DNA of 64,000 nucleotides from Muscardinus avellanarius (Eukaryota > Chordata > Mammalia > Rodentia > Gliridae), in assembly GCA_963383645.1 (NCBI GenBank), contig OY726560.1, positions 30,565,173 to 30,629,172 of the forward strand, read 5' to 3'. Under the pieces are notes generated by a model. That model did not search any database. It saw nothing but the letters and a program-made list of their open reading frames with translations, and was not told the DNA's origin. Position 1 is the first letter of the stretch. Each line of letters begins with the position of its first letter. Positions 56,331 to 64,000 of the stretch are shown in pieces. Both the position numbers and the translations under genes were made by a program.

Positions 56331-57079
56331 AAGTTTTGATAAATATTGGAGAGATTTAAGTAAGCTAAATATTGTCCTACTAGAAAAATAAATATGTCCC
56401 CAGGTAAGAAAATATCCCCAGCAAGTTGCTATTTCTCAGAGTGATTGACTCCAAATACATTTTCTAAACATTATTTATCATTAACTAATGTGATAAGATA
56501 GGCGTCCTACCAATGACCCTAAGATCTTATAAGTCCTCATTGAATTGATATGGTTATTATTTCAACATGCTTCCAGAGAACAGCTCATGTGTCACTTTTC
56601 ATAAGATCCCCTTGATTGCCTAGCTCTTTGAAAATACATGTTAGACGTATTCTCAAGGAAATCTTGCATTAAGAAAACACATGTATGTGGCATTTCATAA
56701 TAGAGCAATGTTAACATCTCCCTTGAATCTATTACTTAGGGTCTAGACTTAGATTACAGATCTGTCAACTGAAATTTACTAGGTATTTTATAATTATAAT
56801 TTTCTTAAAAACTTAAGACTTCATCATGGAATACAAAGTGGAAAAAAAGTAAATGCTTCCATAAGTCTATATATACATATACATATTATAATATATTAAT
56901 ATATATTAATAATATTAATATTTACTATTATGCCATATATATCATAATATGTACATGACAGAAGAAATAGTCTTTAATTGTGAAATTAATAAAGAAAAGA
57001 GAGTAAAATAGAATCAAAATTATTTAAATGGTTGGTGAGGTTATTTTCATCTTGTTTGAACTGGTTATTATAATTAGTA
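56331..57079. other. Unassigned AT-rich sequence
   Basis: Contains a TATA/TAATAT low-complexity tract at about 56868-56950. No gene seen. Confidence 0.45.
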
Positions 57080-57265
57080 GTATTTTTGTACTGATAATTG
57101 AACTCAGCGGCATTCTACCTAGCCCCAATTTTTATTCTTTAATTTGAAACAGGGTCTCACTAAGTTGCCCTACTAAGTAGCTAAGCCTGGATGCAAACCT
57201 GTGTTCCTCCTGTCTCAGCCTCCTAAGTACTGGGATTACAAGTGTGCACCACCAGGGCTGGCTTG
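57080..57265 (-). mobile_element. MEN-type SINE
   Basis: Minus-strand ID half shortened (attgaactcagcggcattct), B1 half clear (cctcctgtctcagcctccta, tgggattacaagtgtgcacc). Confidence 0.85.
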
Positions 57266-57524
57266 AACTGATTTCTAAAAAAGTTTAAATTTATTCCATT
57301 TTATTTACTTTTGTGAAACTGAAATAGTTCTCATAATTCACTAGGAAAATATAATAGGTTTAGATGTATAATTAATATAATTACGTTACATTCCTTGGAT
57401 TTCATTATAAATGCAAAATATATATTTGCAAAATACTATGAAGTTTAACTTGTTACTCATATTTAAATCTCATGATGAACAATGAAAAAAATAACTGTTT
57501 TTTCTTTCAGTGCCTGAATTATTT

Positions 57525-57695
57525 CACTTAATATCTTTAAGTTCTATTTCCCCCTTGTTATGGCTGAATTGTATTCCATTATATATATTTCTACCATTTA
57601 TAGTTTATTAGGTAATATATGCATTAATTAGGTAGATCTAGCCATTCCAGTATGTATATTAGAAGCAATCATGTTATACATAAGTGCATACAGTT
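57525..57695 (-). mobile_element. Ancient L1 ORF2 fragment
   Basis: gttatggctgaattgtattc then cattatatatatttctacca is the complement of the ORF2 region encoding the [13 protein letters not shown] motif. Diverged. Confidence 0.55.
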
Positions 57696-57727
57696 TTATT
57701 TGTCAACTTAAATATAAATAAATACTT

Positions 57728-57918
57728 TTTTTTTTGGTGGTACTGGGGTTCCTGGAAACCCTTCTACCTCTGGGCTACACTCCCAGACCTATTTTACTTT
57801 TTTTAAAATTTGGAAACAGGGTCTCTTAAGCTAGCAAGGCTGGCTTCGAACCAGCGTGATCGTCCTTTCTCCGCCTCCTAAGCGCGGGGATTACAAGCCT
57901 GTGCCACCATGCCTGGCT
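57728..57918 (-). mobile_element. MEN-type SINE, well preserved
   Basis: Poly-T, ID half (ggtggtactggggttcctgg, gggctacactcccagaccta), centre (tttggaaacagggtctctta), B1 half (ccgcctcctaagcgcgggga). A very close relative of the copies at 463 and 18856. Confidence 0.92.
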
Positions 57919-57998
57919 AAATACATACATTTTAAAAATCACATTTGCAATACTTACTCCAACTGAATGATGTAAAAACTGAGCAACTGAGCTACTGA

Positions 57999-58193
57999 GC
58001 TGGATGTGGTGGCATATACTTTTAATCCCAGTACTTGGGAGGCTGAGACAGGACGATCACTGGTTCACAGGCAACCTCAGCTAGCTACATAGTGAGACCC
58101 TGTTTCAAAATAAAGAATAAAAAAAGAGCTGGGGGTGAAGCTCAGAGGTAGAATGCCACTAAGTCCAATCCCCAATACAAAATTAAAAAAAAA
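57999..58193 (+). mobile_element. MEN-type SINE with target-site duplication
   Basis: B1 half from gctggatgtggtggcatata, ID half gctgggggtgaagctcagag to ccaatccccaatac. Flanked by tgagctactga at 57988-57998 and 58194-58204. Confidence 0.9.
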
Positions 58194-58204
58194 TGAGCTA
58201 CTGA

Positions 58205-59374
58205 AAGAATAGTGGACATGTTGCTAGCCATGGATAATATTTAGTTGCAGATCAGTGAGTCATTGTGTTGAGATAATGAAACGTCACTAACAATATACAG
58301 AATTTTAGGGAAAGCTATTTATTTAGGTTAAATAAAAATATTGAAATCAGAAAATTGAAATAAAATTAATGAAAATGCTAGCAAAACCACTCGACTATTA
58401 GAATAACTCTGTGACAAAATTTAATCTTTTTGTACCTCATATCAATAATTCAGAAATCATGTGAGGGTGCATATTCTTGCCTCTTTTGAAACTCAGCAAG
58501 TTGTGATTTCTAAATTAATCATAGAGTTTTCTAGTTTTAAGAAAATATAGTTAAAATCTGTGTTTCTTAACTTTTACTACTCTATTGTTGGAATTTTATG
58601 GAGCAGATGACTCTAAAAATGGACATGGGATGCATGAAGAATAATGCCATCTCCCAAGTAGAATCACAGTTTTCTCTCAGTACTAGAAAAATGCAGCTCC
58701 ATATATCTAGGAAAGTTCATGATCTCAGTAACTTTTTGCTGACTGTGCACTCAAAGGCAAAATAAAATGCCTATTTCACCTGTCAATGAGTTTCCCACTT
58801 ACAGAAAGTTACTCTGTTTAAAATTGTCCTAATTCATGCCAAGAGAAATAGTCATAAATTTTATAATAAAATGTCTTGAAGTAATGCCAATTGTGGGTCA
58901 TTTTATCCAAGCAAAGAATTTCTAAAAGTATAAGAGGATCCAGGAAATAAAAAGAAAATGGATAAGAGTAATGGAATCAAGTACTAAGAAATCAATAAAT
59001 CAAAAATCTGAATTTACTGGGTACATGCCAAAACCATTCTAATGGATTTAGAACTTACAGGAAACTTTCTAATGTAATTAAAATTCTGTTTTTCTTTTCT
59101 AATATCTTTTGAGTCATTTTTCCAGAAAGTATGAGTTGAAATACCAAAAAAAAAATTAAAACTTTTAACACTTCCTTGAGGATTTGATTTTTGTACCATG
59201 CTTCTGTTAAAGGCAGCTTTCAGAAATAAACTTAGTATGAATAAACTTTTCTCCTGGAAAGGACATGAAAATGATGCTCCAAAGTGGCAGCCAGTCAGAT
59301 CAAGATGGATACTTCAAATCATATACAGTAGAATATTGGAGGATAGAAGAGTTTTCATTATTTCTGGCTTGGAC
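58205..59374. other. Unique AT-rich sequence, no gene seen
   Basis: Nothing recognised. Confidence 0.5.
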
Positions 59375-59725
59375 AAAAGATCTAGTTATTTTATTTTATT
59401 TTCTTACTTGGACCATTGTAGTTAAACATCATATTGAGAAATAAAATGACAGAAGCACACTTACGCACAGCTCTTGGGGCACTTCCCTCCGAGTTCCACA
59501 CCTCTTTCTCCTTCTTCCATCTCCCTGTACATGGGATTGAGATTGCTAATTTTTTAGACATATATAGCATTATTTCAACTCTTACACTTTACATCTTCAT
59601 TCTTCCCTCCCTTCCATAGACCCTATCAATCATTATATTGGAACCTCTGCTTTTCTACCTGATGTTACCTGTATTTCTGAATTTCTTTCTAGCTTCCACA
59701 TGTAAGAGAAAACATACATCTATTT
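59375..59725 (-). mobile_element. Old L1 3' UTR fragment
   Basis: ggaccattgtagttaaacat at the left, then pyrimidine-rich ctccgagttccacacctctt, and the complement of an ORF2-end-like cttccacatgtaagagaaaa at the right. Same family as 48895-49124. Confidence 0.6.
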
Positions 59726-60060
59726 GTTTGGGGGCACTGGCTAGTTAGTAGTCTGGTCTGGGTATTTTAAACCAGGTTATTGGGAGTAATTGGAGAAAAA
59801 ATAAGCAATTTTAAGTGTAAAATGTTTGAATAAATTTGAAATACATTGAGCATCATAATAATGTGTTTTCTTCATAAGTAGCATGAGATAGTAAGAGGTA
59901 TTAAAAGGAAAAAGAATTATTGAAAAAATGGCAAACATCAGTTTTAGTGTTTTAAACAATTTTCAGTAAAAATGCTCAAGGCTTTTATTTTATGAGGTCT
60001 ATATGAACAAGCAATATAGAATAAAAGCAAATTTATAAACTTACTTGTGTACTTTTTAAC
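59726..60060. other. Unassigned AT-rich sequence
   Basis: Nothing recognised. Confidence 0.45.
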
Positions 60061-60278
60061 TGTTGTTGTTGTTGTTGTTGTTTGTTTGTTTGTTTGTTTT
60101 TTGGTGGTAATGAAGTTCCTGGAAAACCTTCTACCTCCAGGCTACACTCCCAGACCTATTTTTATATTTTACTTGGAAACAGGGTTTCTTAAGCCAGCAA
60201 GGCTGACTTCGAACCTGTGCAATTCTCCTGTCTCCACCTCCCAAGCTGGGGGAGTGGGGGGATTACCACGCCTGGCAT
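60061..60278 (-). mobile_element. MEN-type SINE with (GTT)n/(GTTT)n tail
   Basis: The tail side is GTT and GTTT repeats (60061-60100), then ID half (ctggaaaaccttctacctcc) and B1 half (gacttcgaacctgtgcaatt ... gattaccacgcctggc). Confidence 0.9.
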
Positions 60279-60282
60279 CTTT

Positions 60283-61240
60283 TTAACTTTTTTTATTTGT
60301 GCATTATAGTCATACATCTTAATGGAGTAAAAGATGTTATAGGAATACATGCACATATCACTCAATTAACCCTTGCCTAATTCCCATCCCATTCCTTCCT
60401 CCCTTTCTCCTCATGTTTGCTTAGTGATTGACTTTGATGTTTGTGAATATACATCTTTTACATTAGGGAAATTCTGTCTTCCCTCCTCCTATCCCTCTCA
60501 ATTGGGTTGCCTTATTTGCTCATCTATAGTTTCCCCTTTATTCTTCTCCTATGACCCATTTTCTCTGTAGCTTCTGCATATTAAAGAGGCATCCAGTTTC
60601 TTGTTTTTTTTGGACTGACTAATCTCACTTTGTATAATGTTTGCCAGTTACATCTATTTCCCTGTAAATGATGTAATTTTGTTCTTCTTTATGGCTGAGT
60701 AAAATTCCATTGTGCTCATATCTCATAATTTTGTAATCCATTCATCTGTTGATGGACATCTTGGCTGGTTTCATAGTTTGGCAATTGTAAATTGTGCAGC
60801 TACAAACATAGATATGCATGCATTATTTTGGTAGTTTGGTTTCCATTCTTTTGCGTAAATACCCAGAAGTGGTGTTGCCTGATCATATAGTATGTTTATT
60901 CCCACTCTTCTGAGGATCCTCCATGCTGTTTCCCAAAGTGGTTTCACTAATTTGCAATTCCATCAAAAATAAATTAGAAGCCGGGCGTGGTGGCACCTGC
61001 TTGTAATCCCAGCATTCGGGAGGCTGAAACCTGGAGGATAGCGGTTCGCGGACAGCCTCAGCTACTTAGTGAGGCCCTCTACAACTCAGTGAGACCCAGT
61101 CTCAAAATAAAGAATAAAAAATAGGGCAGGAGGTGTCGCTCGGAGGTCAAATGCCCCTGGGTTCCATCCCCAGACCAGCAAAAACAAACAAACAAACAAA
61201 CAAAAAACTAAAATTCCCACTTCTCCACATGCTTGCCATC
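60283..61240 (-). mobile_element. L1 (ORF2 C-terminus and family-B 3' UTR), split by a SINE
   Basis: The 3' tail is at the left (ctttttttatttgtgcatta), followed by 3' UTR and decayed ORF2 C-terminus up to about 60973. It resumes after the SINE at about 61206 (aactaaaattcccacttctc). Closely parallels 1-350 of this window. Confidence 0.8.
60974..61200 (+). mobile_element. MEN-type SINE, young
   Basis: B1 half from gccgggcgtggtggcacctg with CpGs retained (gcggttcgcggacagcctca), linker ataaagaataaaaaataggg, ID half gaggtgtcgctcggaggtca to gttccatccccagaccagc, then a CAAA-repeat tail. Inserted in L1 sequence. Confidence 0.92.
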
Positions 61241-61545
61241 AAAGTGCTATATAAACACACAATAAAAATTTGCTCACTAGAAAGTAGGACAAAGTTATGT
61301 CATTTCTAGAAAAATGGATGCAAGTAGAGAATATTATTTTGTAAACCAGTCTCAGAAAGTCAAAGGTCATATGTTTTCTCTCATATGTGAAAACTAGAAA
61401 GAAAATAGGAAACAAAAGTGATTTTGGATAAAAGAGGATAAATTGGAAGTAAGGTTGGGAGAGGGAAGTGGGGTGGAAAAATAGAATTGATGAGCAAAAT
61501 AGTTTATATAATGCTAAGTTCATATAACTTTTTTTGAATATAGAC
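61241..61545 (+). mobile_element. Separate old L1 3' end
   Basis: Plus-strand ORF2 C-terminus (gttatgtcatttctagaaaa) and 3' UTR (gggagagggaagtggggtgg). It covers the same L1 region as the adjacent minus-strand L1, so it is a different insertion, not an inverted half. Confidence 0.65.
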
Positions 61546-61784
61546 TTTATCATGGCATGCGACTTTAGTCTAAATATATCTGGAATACAGTTTTAAAATG
61601 CTGAATCAGATAAAATGAGTATGGAATGGGGCCATAAATGTCATGAGAAATGGATATAATCATGTCCTGGCTCCTTTAGGTCTAGTTCTAGTTTTTATAA
61701 ACTAACAAAAATAAAGTATAATAAAGTAAACTCACGTGTAACTGAAAATAAAACGCATGTTACTTGTAATATGCAGCTTTCTTT
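61546..61784. other. Unassigned sequence
   Basis: Nothing recognised. Confidence 0.4.
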
Positions 61785-61932
61785 CCTTCTTTTTTATTGT
61801 GTGTTTTTAGAGATTGTACACAGAGGCATTTTATCTTGGAGCTATACGCCCACCACTATTTAATTTAGTTTAGTTTAGTTATTTTATCTCACTTCTGGGA
61901 TTACACACATGTATCACCACACCCAGCTACCA
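61785..61932 (-). mobile_element. MEN-type SINE with internal deletion
   Basis: ID half (attgtacacagaggcatttt, gagctatacgcccaccacta) joined through TTTAG repeats to the end of a B1 half (cttctgggattacacacatg). Confidence 0.75.
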
Positions 61933-62136
61933 ATTTACTATTGAAGTAACAAAGTTGTTTCCACTTAATGCAATTCAAAACATAGTTATCAAATATCTCA
62001 TATCAAATACTTTATGAGAGGCTGGGATTCCAAAAAATAAAATTAAGTTAATAAACCACAAACCCTAAAATTATAGGGTTAAACCAATAGTTGAGTGGGC
62101 TGTTTAGAGGAGGAGAGACATTGAAAAAGATAATAC

Positions 62137-62325
62137 AATCTGAGCATGGTGACACAAGACTGTAATCTCAGTACTTGGGAGGCTAAACCAGAAGAATGCA
62201 GATTCAAAGTTAGCCTCAGCAGAACCTGTTTCCAAATTTTTTTTTAAAAATAGAGATGTAGCTCATAGGTAGAATGCCCCTATGTTCCATCCCCAGTGCC
62301 ACAGATAAAATAATAAAATAAAATG
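62137..62325 (+). mobile_element. MEN-type SINE, diverged
   Basis: B1 half (tctgagcatggtgacacaag, cagtacttgggaggctaaac) shortened before the linker, ID half (gagatgtagctcataggtag to gttccatccccagtgcc). A gataatac repeat flanks it (about 62129 and 62324). Confidence 0.86.
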
Positions 62326-62436
62326 ATAATACGGTTTACATTTTAGATTCTATTAGAGAGAAAGTATATCCTTTAAAGCTATGTAGTATTAGAAAAAAGG
62401 CACTAAGATAATCTTCAAATTAAAAAAATCATTTCC

Positions 62437-62672
62437 AGCTGGGTGTGGTGGAGAACACCTGTAATCCCAGTACTTGGGAGGCTGAGAGAAGGGGTTACAG
62501 GTTTGAAGACAGCCTTGGCAAGTTGTGGGACTCTCATCAATCTAGTGAGACCCTATTTCAAAATAAAAAAAAATAAAATATGATTGGGAGTGCAGCTCAG
62601 AAGTGGAATTTTCCTGGGCTTAATCCCCAGTAACACACACATACACATACACAGACATACACACACACGATC
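62437..62672 (+). mobile_element. MEN-type SINE with CA-rich tail
   Basis: B1 half (cagctgggtgtggtggagaa, cagtacttgggaggctgaga), ID half (gattgggagtgcagctcaga to gcttaatccccagtaac), then ACACAT repeats. Confidence 0.88.
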
Positions 62673-63056
62673 TTTTTCAATAGTACACTCTTTTAAGGCA
62701 TTGTAAAAAAACTGCATAAAGTTTAACACTCCTTAATTCCATGCATTATCCTGAATAAAATGGTCATTGTATGAAAACTAGACTTTCTTCATGCACCTTG
62801 CTAATAATCTATTTTATACTTGAAATAAAATACTGTAAATCAAAGTCAAGCTCCTAACATACCTTAGAAGAGACAGAATTACAAATAATGTACAAAGGCT
62901 AACAGCTGTTGCACCAGATTATCCTTCCTGAAAAATGTGATAATGCAGACCTTTTTTTTTTTCCCTGACAGCCTTTAATAAAATAAAGTTCCCCCAAGTG
63001 AGAGGTGCCTTCCAAAAACAAATGAAAAAAAGGTGTTATGTTCCCCAGTGCTTGCT
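62673..63056. other. Unassigned sequence
   Basis: Nothing recognised. Confidence 0.4.
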
Positions 63057-63070
63057 TTATTTATTTATTT

Positions 63071-63122
<52 letters not shown>
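63057..63122. repeat. (TTTA)n microsatellite
   Basis: About 16 TTTA units with one early interruption. Confidence 0.95.
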
Positions 63123-64000
63123 CTGTGTCAGGATCCATACAGACATATCCTAAAAATGACTTCCATAAATTCCTTTCTTTTGTTCATATTTTGGCAAGTG
63201 TTCTTGTTCTGTGTGATCTTTTCTTGGCTCAGCTCAATAAAATTATTTGATAGGTCTGCAATTTGTTCCTCTAGGATTATCTAAAGGTGTCATCTATGTA
63301 TTCTTGTCATAATGTCCCAGAATCTGCCACCTAAAATAGATTAACAGCAGTTGGCTCCTGTGGTTATAGAGCTCACTTTGTATTTTTTCTCAAGAGTAAC
63401 TGAAGGGAGTTTTGTAACTCTTGGGACTTACATTGAATGAATGGCTGTACTGAAGAGAGACTCCCGCAATAAAAATGCTCCATAAACACAAACAACTGAG
63501 CTCAGAATAAGACATAAGCGTAATTAACATTACCTTAAACCTATGGAAGAGAAGAGACATTTGACTTGTTTTTATTATATCATTTCAATTATTGAAAAGT
63601 AATAGAAATCCGGTCTTTGATATGCCAAATATTTAGAAGCCTTGAGCCATTATTTTATTACTTTCAACTATTATTCAATTTTTTTTCCCTCAGGGAAACC
63701 AAAAAATAAGCAAATATAAATCAATTGACAAAAAAATTACAGATAATGCTGGATTTAAGTACTCAAATTTTATAAGGAGAATTTCTGTTTCCATAACTCT
63801 GATTGATATCCAATGATAACTACAATGGGTTAAGACTCATTCTTTAAACTCAACAAACCACCCAAAAGTTAGTGAACCTGTCCCCATAACTCAGAAAGTT
63901 TCTAAATAGACAATTATATTTTTTCTGAGTATTCCTGATATCACTCTCAGTTTCTAGGGTTGTAAAATTCTTGGTCACCCCAGAGCATGTGGACACCTTA
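63123..64000. other. Unique AT-rich sequence, no gene seen
   Basis: Nothing recognised up to the window edge. Confidence 0.5.

Noticed and set aside
60283..61545. A fourth twin-primed L1
   Set aside because: The minus and plus pieces cover the same part of L1 (ORF2 end and 3' UTR), so they are two separate insertions.

Overview
The window is AT-rich mammalian nuclear DNA from a region with no convincing host protein-coding gene. The most common repeat is a dimeric SINE with a 7SL-derived B1 half followed by a tRNA/ID-derived half and an A-rich tail. This MEN-type (B1-dID) SINE belongs to squirrels and relatives (Sciuridae), so a ground squirrel, marmot or tree squirrel is the best guess. MIR, L2, L1M and MLT1 fragments fit a placental mammal. 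Promoters, operons and ribosome binding sites of the bacterial kind do not apply.

Layout. 1-5.4 kb: decayed L1 pieces, one with its 5' part inverted, and a retroposed U6 snRNA copy. 5.9-20 kb: MLT1/MaLR LTRs, SINEs, dinucleotide repeats and long unique stretches. 21.4-27.9 kb: a three-level nest, in which an old SINE holds an ID SINE whose A-rich tail holds a young L1 of about 6.2 kb. That L1 is split by a 5' inversion (twin priming) with almost no sequence lost; ORF1 and both parts of ORF2 are still open. 28.5-31.6 kb: a MaLR-type endogenous retroviral element with two LTRs, itself hit by a SINE and an L1. 32-49 kb: mostly unique sequence with scattered SINEs, a MIR, and a retroposed 7SK RNA copy at 42.6-42.95 kb.

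49.4-54.1 kb is the most unusual part. A MEN-type SINE is interrupted by a 4.5-kb GC- and CpG-rich insertion with a 17-bp target-site duplication. On the minus strand the insertion reads, in order: seven tandem monomers of about 125 bp, a linker of about 0.5 kb with coding-like character, a VNTR of about 27 copies of a 100-bp unit, and an L1 3' end with a poly(A) tail. This is the architecture of a composite, L1-mobilised, non-autonomous retrotransposon, analogous to the hominoid SVA and LAVA elements but built from different parts. I do not recognise it as a described family. 54-64 kb: more SINEs, L2/MER5/L1 fragments and unique sequence.

The only real reading frames found are those of the young L1. 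Other open frames are short chance frames or artefacts of GC-rich tandem repeats.
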